DNA of 64,000 bases from JBOZRQ01 sp050789255 (GTDB lineage: Bacteria > Bacillota > Sulfobacillia > Symbiobacteriales > Symbiobacteriaceae): NCBI GenBank assembly GCA_050789255.1, contig JBOZRQ010000050.1, positions 1-64,000 of the forward strand, read 5' to 3'. The position numbers were made by a program, and so were the translations under genes. The notes below the pieces were generated by a model, which worked only from the letters and a program-made list of their open reading frames with translations, was not told the DNA's origin and ran no database searches. Each line of letters begins with the position of its first letter. Within the stretch, counting starts at the first letter, position 1. Below are positions 25,990-33,094 of the stretch, piece after piece.

Positions 25990-27138
25990 ATGACGACCCC
26001 TGTTTACCTCGATTATAACGCCACCACCCCGGTCGACAACGCCGTGCTGGAGGCGATTCTGCCATACCTGACCGAGCAGTTCGGCAACCCCTCCTCCAGC
26101 CACACCTACGGGGTGACGGCGGCCGAGGCGGTAGCCGTGGCCCGTGGTCAGGTTGCCGCTCTGCTGGGCGCCACCCCGGGGGAGATCATCTTCACCTCGT
26201 GCGCCAGCGAGTCGATCAACCTGGCGGTCAAGGGCGCCGCCTTTGCCCTGCGGGAGAAGGGCAGGCACATCGTCACCACCTGCGTGGAGCACCCGGCGAC
26301 CCTGGGCGCCGCCCGCTACCTGGCCGCCGAGTTTGGCTTTGAACTGACCGTGCTCCCGGTCGGACCCGACGGCCGGGTCGACCCCGCCGCGGTTGAGGGT
26401 GCGCTGCGCCCGGACACGATCCTGGTCTCGGTGATGCATGCCCAGAACGAGACCGGGGCCCTGCAGCCGGTCGCCCGGATTGGCGCCATCACCCGGGAGC
26501 GGGGCATCCTGCTGCACGTCGACGCCGCCCAGTCCGTCGGCAAGATTCCGGTGAACGTGGAGGATCTCGGCGCCGACCTGCTGACGGTGGCCGGCCACAA
26601 GCTCTACGCCCCCAAGGGGGTCGGCGCCCTGTACATTCGTGACGGCGTCAAGCTCCATTCCCTGATCCACGGCGCCTCGTACGAGGGCGGGCGCCGGGCA
26701 GGCACGGCCAACGTCCCCTACGCCGTGGCGCTGGGCAAGGCGTGCGAGCTGGCGGGCCTGAAGCTGCAGAGCGGCGAGGCCGACCGGCAACGGGCGCTGC
26801 GTGACCGGCTGCACGGCCGGCTGGCCGCAACCCTGCCGGTCCAGTTGAACGGCCATCCCACGGAGCGCCTCCCGAACACCCTGAACATCTCGATTCCGGG
26901 GATCATTGGCAACGAGTTGCTCGCCGCTGTCCCGGAGGTGGCCGCCAGCACCGGCTCGGCCTGTCATGCCGGGGTGAACAAGCCCAACGAGACCCTGCTG
27001 GCCATGGGCTGCTCCACGGAGGGCGCCCTGGGCTGCTTGCGACTTAGCCTGGGCCGCTACACCACGGCGGAGGAGATTGATTTCGCTGCCGCCCGGCTCA
27101 GCGAGGCGGCGGTGCGGCTGGGCGCCCCCCGCCGCTAG
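25990..27138 (+). CDS. cysteine desulfurase (NifS/IscS family)
   Basis: 382 aa PLP enzyme that removes sulfur from cysteine for Fe-S or thio-cofactor synthesis. The N-terminal YLDYNATTPVD, a PLP-contacting CVEHPAT, the Lys in VAGHKLYAPKG and the sulfur-accepting Cys loop STGSACHAG are all present. The short loop and NifS-like start suggest a group I enzyme. The start at 25990 follows AAGGAGTGA. It stands alone without iscU or thiI neighbours, so the acceptor is not clear. Confidence 0.93.
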   Translation: MTTPVYLDYNATTPVDNAVLEAILPYLTEQFGNPSSSHTYGVTAAEAVAVARGQVAALLGATPGEIIFTSCASESINLAVKGAAFALREKGRHIVTTCVEHPATLGAARYLAAEFGFELTVLPVGPDGRVDPAAVEGALRPDTILVSVMHAQNETGALQPVARIGAITRERGILLHVDAAQSVGKIPVNVEDLGADLLTVAGHKLYAPKGVGALYIRDGVKLHSLIHGASYEGGRRAGTANVPYAVALGKACELAGLKLQSGEADRQRALRDRLHGRLAATLPVQLNGHPTERLPNTLNISIPGIIGNELLAAVPEVAASTGSACHAGVNKPNETLLAMGCSTEGALGCLRLSLGRYTTAEEIDFAAARLSEAAVRLGAPRR

Positions 27139-27177
27139 CGCAGTCCGCCTGGAGCGAATACAGAGCCGGTCTATAGG

Positions 27178-27232
27178 GAAGCCCCCCTCCCGGGCGGAAT
27201 CACCTTCCGCACGTCATGGGGAGGGGGGCTTC
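27178..27232 (+). promoter_or_regulatory. long hairpin whose right arm contains the next gene's ribosome site
   Basis: GAAGCCCCCCTCCC pairs perfectly over 14 bp with GGGAGGGGGGCTTC. The right arm is the only Shine-Dalgarno for the ATG at 27237. It may be the terminator of the cysteine desulfurase gene, a translation-blocking hairpin for the next gene, or both. Confidence 0.55.
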
Positions 27233-27236
27233 TGTC

Positions 27237-28010
27237 ATGAACAAGAGGTGGGCGGGCATCGCCATGGGCACGGGGCTGCTGCTGGTGGCTGGGACAGCGC
27301 TGGCCGTTCATCAGTCGTACCGCGGGTATCCCATCGTCCGGGTCATGGTGAATAGCAACCCTGTCAGCAGCGACGTGCCCGCAGTGATCATGGACGGGCG
27401 CACCCTGCTGCCGGTGCGGGCTGTGGCCGAGGCTCTGCATGCGACGGTCGAGTGGGATCCGCTGACCTCTACGGTCTACCTGACCACCCGGGACGGCGCC
27501 ATTGAGCCGGACATCGCCCGGCAAGCTCGGGCGGCCATCGCGGCGATCAAGGCCGCCGACTGGAGCACGATCGCCTCCCTGGCCCACCCGGACAAGGGGG
27601 TGCGCTTCTCCCCGTACGCCTTTACCCGCACGGGCGGCGATGGCGATGTCGTGTTCTGGTCGACGCGGTTGCGGGCGGGTTTCACCGACCGCCACGTGTA
27701 CACCTGGGGGAGCCATGACGGCTCCGGCGAACCAATCCGTCTGACCTTTGAGGAGTACTATCGAAAGTTCATCTATAACGCCGACTTTGCGGCAGCGCCA
27801 GTGGTAACGTACAACCGCATCGCCAAGAGCGGGAACACCCGGGTGAACATCCACGAGGCGTACCCGAACGCCCAGTATGTGGAGTACCACTTCCCCGGTT
27901 TCGACCCGCAGCGCGAGGGCATGGATTGGCAGAGCCTGCGTCTGGTCTTTGAGGAGAAGGCCGGCAACTGGTTCCTCGTCGGGGTGATTCACGACCAGTG
28001 GACGATCTGA
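27237..28010 (+). CDS. secreted protein with copper amine oxidase-like (stalk) N-terminal domain
   Basis: 257 aa: a signal peptide (about 1-24, ending ALA), a short PF07833-type stalk domain (VMVNSNPVSSDVPAVIMDGR then TLLPVRAVAEALHATVEWD) and a C-terminal domain of about 150 aa that I do not recognise (FSPYAFTRTGGDGDVVFW, WQSLRLVFEEKAGNWFLVGV). The latter resembles lipoprotein-type domains that measure ionic or wall properties, but no specific function is visible. The ATG start is chosen for the overlapping hairpin-borne ribosome site. Confidence 0.75.
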   Translation: MNKRWAGIAMGTGLLLVAGTALAVHQSYRGYPIVRVMVNSNPVSSDVPAVIMDGRTLLPVRAVAEALHATVEWDPLTSTVYLTTRDGAIEPDIARQARAAIAAIKAADWSTIASLAHPDKGVRFSPYAFTRTGGDGDVVFWSTRLRAGFTDRHVYTWGSHDGSGEPIRLTFEEYYRKFIYNADFAAAPVVTYNRIAKSGNTRVNIHEAYPNAQYVEYHFPGFDPQREGMDWQSLRLVFEEKAGNWFLVGVIHDQWTI

Positions 28011-28107
28011 TTTACAAGTCCACGCCTCAGGCCTTCCCCGTCGCCGATCGTGGCGCACATGTCGCCACGACCGGCTCTGCTGCCAGCAAGCATGGTTTCC
28101 GATACCT

Positions 28108-28145
28108 TGAGAAGGCCGAGAGGGGCAAACCTCTCGGCCTTTCTC
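28108..28145 (+). terminator. terminator after the stalk-domain gene
   Basis: GAGAAGGCCGAGAGG pairs with CCTCTCGGCCTTTCTC over a short loop. It is nearly symmetric and could also serve the minus-strand small gene. Confidence 0.8.
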
Positions 28146-28160
28146 ATGCCACGGCCCCGG

Positions 28161-28340
28161 TCACATGGCCGGTGGATCTGCCGGACCCTCTGCCGGCAGG
28201 ACCTGAGGAGCCACGAGGGGGCTGATCGCTCCCCGTTTGGGCGGAGCGAGGCTCTTGGCCGGGACGCCCGGCCTGAGCAGGAAGCAGAGTCCAGCCAGAC
28301 CCAGCACGGGAAAGGCGAGTTCAACCCACGACAGCGCCAT
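28161..28340 (-). CDS. 59-aa single-span membrane peptide
   Basis: A short reading frame opening MALSWVELAFPVLGLAGLC, with one membrane helix followed by a basic and Pro-rich cytoplasmic or external tail (RPGVPAKSLAPPKRG...). AGGGAGG lies seven bases upstream of the ATG, an ideal ribosome site, and the hairpin at 28108-28145 follows its stop. Codon third positions are GC-rich. No family is recognised. It is separate from, and divergent to, the CotB-like gene. Confidence 0.5.
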   Translation of the reverse strand: MALSWVELAFPVLGLAGLCFLLRPGVPAKSLAPPKRGAISPLVAPQVLPAEGPADPPAM

Positions 28341-28507
28341 AAGGCGGCCTCCCTGTGGTTGGAGCGGAATGGGGCGTTAGGTACGCCAGCGCCTGCAACG
28401 AGGCGGGGGTCCACTGCAGTTTATGAGGGGGAAGCGCACGGAGATACGCCCATGAATAGACTGGTGACAGGTGTGCCCAGACCCATTTCGACGGAGGGGG
28501 CGACCCC

Positions 28508-28975
28508 GTGGATGCGTTGATTCGCTACTTGCAGGGGCTGCTGGGGGCGTGCGTGCAGATCGAACGCGGCGGCCCCGAAGCCTGCCAGGGGTGGCTGAAC
28601 TCGGTACAGTCCGACTACCTAACGTTGCGCTCTGCAGACGCCGAAAAGCTTTACCTTCCCCTGCATCATATCCGCAGCGTCACGTTGCTCCGGGAGATCC
28701 CGCCGCTGCCTGCGGACCCTGAGCAGCCGGCTCCACCCCCTGCATTTGCGGATATCCTCCAAGCGAACATCGGAGCAATCGTGCGCTTGTACCACGCCGG
28801 GCCCGAGATGAGCCTTGGCCGACTGTGCGCGTGCACCGACGACTATCTTGTCCTCGAAACCCTGGATGGCGAAACCGTCTGTTTCGCTCTCTTTCACATT
28901 CGGAGCCTCTATCTGCCGGCCGAGGGGGCTGATGCCGCCGGCTTCGATACCGCAGAGCCAATGCAGGAAGGGTGA
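28508..28975 (+). CDS. CotB-like spore coat protein without a tail
   Basis: 155 aa built from two copies of the CotB module (about residues 8-62 and 82-137). Each has the order: hydrophobic start, ERGGPEACQG / YHAGPEMSLG, DYLTL / DYLVLETLDG, and LHHIRSVT / LFHIRSLY. This is the repeated GGPE...G...DY...HI+SI pattern of Bacillus CotB. It lacks the Ser/Lys/Arg-rich tail of CotB. The GTG start follows GGAGGGGG. It overlaps or abuts the transporter gene downstream, and a second CotB-like gene lies 1.6 kb away. Confidence 0.75.
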   Translation: MDALIRYLQGLLGACVQIERGGPEACQGWLNSVQSDYLTLRSADAEKLYLPLHHIRSVTLLREIPPLPADPEQPAPPPAFADILQANIGAIVRLYHAGPEMSLGRLCACTDDYLVLETLDGETVCFALFHIRSLYLPAEGADAAGFDTAEPMQEG

Positions 28976-28980
28976 CCGCC

Positions 28981-30426
28981 TTGGAGATCTGGGTCCTGGC
29001 CATGGCCGCTTTCCTGATCACCGTCATCCTGGTGCTGTGGCGGCCCTTTGGCATCCACGAAGCAATTCCGGCTCTGCTCGGGGCCTTTCTGATGTTCCTG
29101 GTCGGTCTGATCGACCGCGCCGATGTGCTGCGGGTGATGGGCGTCGTGTGGAACTCAGCCATGACGATCATCGCAACGTTCGTCATGGCGATGACTCTGC
29201 AGAGGTCGGGCTTCTTCGAGTGGGTGGGCGACCGGCTCATTGAACGGTCCGGCGGATCGGGCCACAGGCTCTTTCATTTGGTGCTGGCGTTCAGCGCATG
29301 CCTGACCCTCTTTCTGAACAACGACGGAAGCATACTCCTTGGGACCCCCATAATCCTGGGCTTGGTCGGGCGGCTCAACCTGCCCAAACGGGCCGCCTTT
29401 GGCTACTTGCTCGGCGCATGCCTGGTGGCGAGCGCATCCAGTCCCCCGGTCGGGGTTAGCAATATGGCCAACCTGGAGGCCATGAACCTCGTCGGTGTGT
29501 CGCTCACGCAGCACCTGGAGGTGATTTTCACCCCGGCCGTTATTGGTCTGACCTCCTGCTGGCTGCTTCTCTATGGGGTCTTCTTTCGGTCCCTGCCAAG
29601 CCAAATCGACCAGAATGGGAAGCCGGAAGCCGGGTGGCTGCCGCGGGTTCTGCCTCATCCCCACGCCGTTCAGCGACCCCACACCCCGCCCCCACCCCCT
29701 CATGACGGTCCGCCGCCCGCCCCTCCCCGCCACCGTCACCCGGTGAACCTATACGCGGGGCCGCCGTCCCACCATCGCCGGCGCCCTGATTACCCGTTTA
29801 TGTGGTTCGCCGTAGGCGTGGTGGTCGCGGTCAGGCTCGGGTTCTTTCTCGCCTCCCTGGTCAGCATTCCGACCTATGCCGTCGCCGTAGCTGGCGCCGC
29901 CGTGCTGGTGGCTGCGAGCTACCTGCGCGGCCACCGCGGGATCCGCCATACCATACGCACGGCGCCGTGGCCGATCCTGGGATTCGCCCTCGGCATGGAC
30001 CTGATCGTGTTCGGGCTGCGCCACGCGGGCTTGATCGGGGTGACCGCCGGTTGGATCGATGCGGTGCACACCAGCCCTCTTGCGGCGAGCACCCTGCCCG
30101 GTCTCCTGACCACCGGGGTCTCCGCGCTCCTGAACAACCACCCCGGACTGATCATCGGCTCGCTCAGCCTCCTGGAGGTGCCGGGCCTGGTCGGGATCCC
30201 CTTCCACACGGCGTACGCGAGCGTGGTCCTGGGCAGTGACCTTGGTTCTCTAGTGACTCCGGCAGGCACCCTGGCCTCGCTCCTATGGTTTCACATCCTG
30301 CAGCAAAATGGACAGCGGCACTCTTGGTGGGACTACGCCCGGGTAACCTGCGTGGTGATTCCCATTAGCTTTGGGTTAGCCCTCGCCGGTCTCTATTGCG
30401 AGACGGTCTTTTTTCGCCTGCGATAG
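28981..30426 (+). CDS. ArsB/NhaD-type (ion transporter superfamily) permease with His/Pro-rich loop
   Basis: About 481 aa with 10-11 membrane segments. Homology to the ArsB gene at 39.1-40.4 kb is visible in LFLNNDGSILLGTPIIL, ASSPPVGVSNMAN and VLGSDLGSLVTPAGTLASLL. A central loop of about 50 residues (around 215-265) is unusually rich in His and Pro (PHPHAVQRPHTPPPPPH, HHRRRPD) and could bind metal. Substrate unknown; arsenite, another anion or a metal are all possible. The TTG at 28981 suits the GGAAGGG site. Its place inside a spore coat cluster is odd. Confidence 0.75.
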   Translation: MEIWVLAMAAFLITVILVLWRPFGIHEAIPALLGAFLMFLVGLIDRADVLRVMGVVWNSAMTIIATFVMAMTLQRSGFFEWVGDRLIERSGGSGHRLFHLVLAFSACLTLFLNNDGSILLGTPIILGLVGRLNLPKRAAFGYLLGACLVASASSPPVGVSNMANLEAMNLVGVSLTQHLEVIFTPAVIGLTSCWLLLYGVFFRSLPSQIDQNGKPEAGWLPRVLPHPHAVQRPHTPPPPPHDGPPPAPPRHRHPVNLYAGPPSHHRRRPDYPFMWFAVGVVVAVRLGFFLASLVSIPTYAVAVAGAAVLVAASYLRGHRGIRHTIRTAPWPILGFALGMDLIVFGLRHAGLIGVTAGWIDAVHTSPLAASTLPGLLTTGVSALLNNHPGLIIGSLSLLEVPGLVGIPFHTAYASVVLGSDLGSLVTPAGTLASLLWFHILQQNGQRHSWWDYARVTCVVIPISFGLALAGLYCETVFFRLR

Positions 30427-30429
30427 CAC

Positions 30430-30459
30430 GGAGGGGCGGGGCGCCGCCCCTCCCGTTTT
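30430..30459 (+). terminator. rho-independent terminator after the permease
   Basis: GGAGGGGCGG pairs with CCGCCCCTCC over GGCG, followed by CGTTTTG. Confidence 0.85.
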
Positions 30460-30543
30460 GCGGGTGCCACCGCAAGCACGTCGGAAGTCCCCCGGCATAT
30501 AGTGGTACCAAACTGCGCTCATTGCGCGTAGGAGGTAGCAGAA

Positions 30544-31134
30544 TTGGTCCACTTCCGGGAGCACGTTGCGAGCCTCGTCGGCAGACATATCCGGTTGGGG
30601 CGCGGGGGACCTGACGAACGGAGAGGAAACCTCGTGGCTGTCAGGGATGACTACTTGTCCTTGCTGTCCGAGGACGGCTCGCTCGTGCACTACCCACTGC
30701 ATCACCTCAGGAGCATCACGGAAATCGTGGCCGCCGATTCCGAGGAAACGAATCTCACCGAGCTGTCGCTCGAGAATATTCCCGCCCTGCCGGCTTCGCT
30801 CATGGAGCTGATGACATCGTTTACCGGGCTGAAGATTCAGGTCTATGACCACGGCCCGGAAACGGCGGCAGGCATCGTCTTCGGCGTGGGGAACGACTTT
30901 GTCAAGCTGATTACCTCGCCGGACGAGATGGTGCATTATCCCTTTTTCCATATCCGTAGCGTGCGGCTTGCCAAGGGCAAGGGCAAGGACAACAAGGAGA
31001 ACGGGAACGGAAACGGCAACGGTAACGATAACGGCAGGGATGACGGCAGAGATAACGGCAGAGACAGGGGTCGCTCGGGCAGCGGTCGCGGCAAGAGTAA
31101 GAACAAGCAGAAGTCCCGGAACAAGCGCTCATAG
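30544..31134 (+). CDS. cotB: CotB-like spore coat protein with Asn/Asp/Arg/Gly/Lys tail
   Basis: 196 aa. Two CotB modules (about 6-60 and 90-142): GRGGPDERRGNLVAVRDDYLS with HYPLHHLRSIT, and YDHGPETAAGIVFGVGNDFV with HYPFFHIRSVR. A disordered tail follows (about 148-196): GKGKDNKENGNGNGNGND, GRDDGRDNGRDRGRSGSG, then a Lys/Arg/Ser end KNKQKSRNKRS. Bacillus CotB has the same module repeat and a basic Ser-rich tail that CotH phosphorylates. The TTG start has AGGAGGT seven bases upstream. It has its own terminator and lies just upstream of the SR-repeat gene and cotH. Confidence 0.8.
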   Translation: MVHFREHVASLVGRHIRLGRGGPDERRGNLVAVRDDYLSLLSEDGSLVHYPLHHLRSITEIVAADSEETNLTELSLENIPALPASLMELMTSFTGLKIQVYDHGPETAAGIVFGVGNDFVKLITSPDEMVHYPFFHIRSVRLAKGKGKDNKENGNGNGNGNDNGRDDGRDNGRDRGRSGSGRGKSKNKQKSRNKRS

Positions 31135-31146
31135 ACAAAGAACTCA

Positions 31147-31177
31147 GGGGTTGGCAGTGATCTGCCAACCCTCTTTT
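31147..31177 (+). terminator. rho-independent terminator after the tailed CotB-like gene
   Basis: GGGTTGGCAG pairs with CTGCCAACCC over TGAT, followed by TCTTTT. Confidence 0.9.
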
Positions 31178-31215
31178 GCTGCCCTGCAGCGAAGTGTCAC
31201 ACTATGTAAACCTCT

Positions 31216-31224
31216 CATAGGATA
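31216..31224 (+). promoter_or_regulatory. SigK-like -10 element upstream of the SR-repeat gene
   Basis: CATAGGATA matches the SigK -10 consensus CATANNNTA exactly. A CAC at 31198-31200, about 15 bases upstream, is an acceptable SigK -35 core (AC). It lies about 50 bases before the SR gene start. SigK drives late coat genes in Bacillus, which suits the gene. A motif match, not proof. Confidence 0.5.
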
Positions 31225-31273
31225 ACTCGGGCGCGGCAAGTGGTAAGAAGCGCCCGATGGAGGTCTCACCCCT

Positions 31274-31825
31274 ATGAGCTCTATGAAGAAGGACGCGATT
31301 GCGAAGGCCCTCGAGCGTGAGCAAGAGGTCCTAGCGTTCCTCTATGGCGCCAGCGGTAGTGAAGGCTCTGGCGTCTCCTGCAGTGGGAGCGGCTCGGGCA
31401 GCGGCAGCGGTTCCGGCAGCGGCAGCGGCTCCGGCAGCGGTCGGTCCCGGAGCCGTCGGTGCTCCCGGTCCCGCAGCCGTCGCTGTTCCCGGTCCCGCAG
31501 CAACCGCTGCTCCCGGTCCCGCAGCAACCGCTGCTCCCGGTCCCGCAGCAATCGGTGCTCCCGGTCCAGGAGCGGCAGGTCCCGCAGCAATCGGTGCTGC
31601 CGGTCCCGCAGCGGCAGGTCTCGCAGCAATCGGTGCTGCCGGTCCCGGAGCCACCGGTCTCGCAGCAACCGTTGCTGCCGGTCCCGGAGCCGCCGGTCTC
31701 GCAGCAACCGTTGCTGCCGGTCCCGCAGCGGCAGCGGCAGGTCCCGCAGCGGCAGCGGCAGGTCCCGGAGCGGCAGCGGCAGGTCCCGCAGTCGCTGCCG
31801 CAGTGGCAGGAGCGGCCGTTCCTAA
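31274..31825 (+). CDS. Ser/Arg/Cys-repeat protein, CotG-like coat protein candidate
   Basis: 183 aa. A normal N-terminus of about 28 residues (MSSMKKDAIAKALEREQEVL, an amphipathic helix) is followed by a Ser-Gly run (about 33-56), then repeats of RCSRSRSN type and, further on, RSRSNRCCRSRS(G/H/R) type, closing with GSGRSRS repeats. Almost every third residue is Arg or Ser. It is placed between a CotB-like gene and cotH, exactly where Bacillus has cotG. CotG is a repeat-rich basic protein phosphorylated on Ser by CotH. GGAGGT nine bases upstream supports this frame, although other frames through the repeat are also open. Calling it the CotG functional counterpart is inference. Confidence 0.72.
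   Translation: MSSMKKDAIAKALEREQEVLAFLYGASGSEGSGVSCSGSGSGSGSGSGSGSGSGSGRSRSRRCSRSRSRRCSRSRSNRCSRSRSNRCSRSRSNRCSRSRSGRSRSNRCCRSRSGRSRSNRCCRSRSHRSRSNRCCRSRSRRSRSNRCCRSRSGSGRSRSGSGRSRSGSGRSRSRCRSGRSGRS
31274..31825 (+). repeat. in-frame tandem DNA repeat open in several frames
   Basis: From about 31384 to 31815 the DNA is an imperfect array of short units built on CGGTCCCGCAGC-like blocks. Stop codons are almost absent from all frames on both strands over this stretch. Frame assignment rests on the start region and ribosome site. Confidence 0.85.
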
Positions 31826-31850
31826 GCGACGCGACCCCAAGGTCCCAAAC

Positions 31851-31876
31851 GGGGGGCGGACAGGTGCCCGCCCCCC
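31851..31876 (+). terminator. GC hairpin between the SR gene and cotH
   Basis: GGGGGGCGG pairs with CCGCCCCCC over an 8-base loop, without a T tract. It may reduce readthrough into cotH or only stabilise the upstream mRNA. Confidence 0.45.
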
Positions 31877-31907
31877 AACGATATTCATCGGATGAGGTGA
31901 CCACCAG

Positions 31908-33017
31908 GTGCCCGTTCGGACCTACGACCTGGAGATGGACCCCACCGACCTGGCATGGCTGCGCCGGAACCCCGGCAGCCTCCGGTGCTTCGCCGCCGAG
32001 CTTCGTACCGACTCGGGCCGATGGACCGGGTGGATCGGGGCCCGGGGCCGCTACTCACGGTACTTCCGAAAACCGTCCTACGACCTCTGGTTCTCGCGGG
32101 AGCAGCCGTTCGAGGGGTGGCTGGGCGTGCACTTGACGGCGGGGTACCGAGACCCCTCCCTGCTGCGCACGCGGCTGTCGATGGAGGTGTTCGACAGCCT
32201 GGGCGTCCCGGTGCCCTCCAGTTCACACGTATGGGTGAACCTCAACGGCGAGCCGCTCGGCGTCTACACCGCGATCGAACCCTTTGACGGCGGCTGGATG
32301 GCGAGAAGAGGCAAACACCCCGGCGCCGTGTACTACGCCGTGGGCACCAAGGGAAACTTCGGCCTGATCGACCCGGACACAGGCCGCCCAAAGCGCCAGT
32401 TGGGAGCAGGCTACGAGAAAGCCTTTCCCGCCGACGACCAGATCGATGACCTGCAGGATCTGATTTACCAGATCACCCTTCCGGAACCGGCCGAATTCGA
32501 GGCTGAGATCGATTCGGTGATCGACGTGGAGATGGCCCTGAGGTGGCTGATTGGTGTGGAGATGCTGAGCCACACGGACGGCCTGGTCCAAAACTTCGCA
32601 CTGTTCCGGGAGCAGGGGGGTCGCTGGCAGATCAGCCCATGGGACCTGGACGGGACGTGGGGCCGCATTCCGAACGGTGATTTGGTCTCAGCGGATTACA
32701 TGCCCGTGGGCACCGGCGAGGACAACTATCTGATGGCGCGCCTGCTCCGCTCCAATCGCTGGCGGTCCCGGTACCTGGCCCTATGGGAGGAACTCCTGGA
32801 CCGGCAGCTGGCGCCGGAGCGGCTGATCGCCCGGATGGCCGACATGTTTGCCGAGATCTCACCGTACGCCCTGAAAGATGAGCAGAAGCGGCTGAGCAAC
32901 CAGACATTCCGACGGGAACCACAGCGCATGATGGCGTTCATCCGCCAGCGGGACTCCTTCGTGCGCGAAGCGCTCCTGCTAGGACCGCCACGACGACAAA
33001 TCGGCGCCCGGAGTTAG
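31908..33017 (+). CDS. cotH: CotH-family protein kinase (spore coat)
   Basis: 369 aa CotH kinase. The N-terminal half has the family pattern FRKPSYDLWF (about 53-62) and VWVNLNGEPLGVYTAIEPFD (108-127). The catalytic half has SHTDGLVQNFALFRE (Asp224, Asn229) and ISPWDLDGTWG (Asp246 and Asp248), corresponding to the metal- and ATP-binding residues of CotH. In Bacillus, CotH phosphorylates serines in CotB and CotG and is needed for outer coat assembly. The GTG start has GAGGTGA upstream. The presumed substrates are the two preceding genes. Confidence 0.93.
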   Translation: MPVRTYDLEMDPTDLAWLRRNPGSLRCFAAELRTDSGRWTGWIGARGRYSRYFRKPSYDLWFSREQPFEGWLGVHLTAGYRDPSLLRTRLSMEVFDSLGVPVPSSSHVWVNLNGEPLGVYTAIEPFDGGWMARRGKHPGAVYYAVGTKGNFGLIDPDTGRPKRQLGAGYEKAFPADDQIDDLQDLIYQITLPEPAEFEAEIDSVIDVEMALRWLIGVEMLSHTDGLVQNFALFREQGGRWQISPWDLDGTWGRIPNGDLVSADYMPVGTGEDNYLMARLLRSNRWRSRYLALWEELLDRQLAPERLIARMADMFAEISPYALKDEQKRLSNQTFRREPQRMMAFIRQRDSFVREALLLGPPRRQIGARS

Positions 33018-33094
33018 CTTGTGGCGAAGGAACAGGGTGGTCCCCCCCACGAAGTACCATAGTGATTTGAGATCACTCTTTTGGGGGGTTCACC

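Noticed and set aside
31344..31895. Collagen-like Gly/Ala/Pro-rich frame through the SR repeat
   Set aside because: It lacks a ribosome site and normal N-terminus, runs into the cotH leader, and is the shifted reading of the same repeat.
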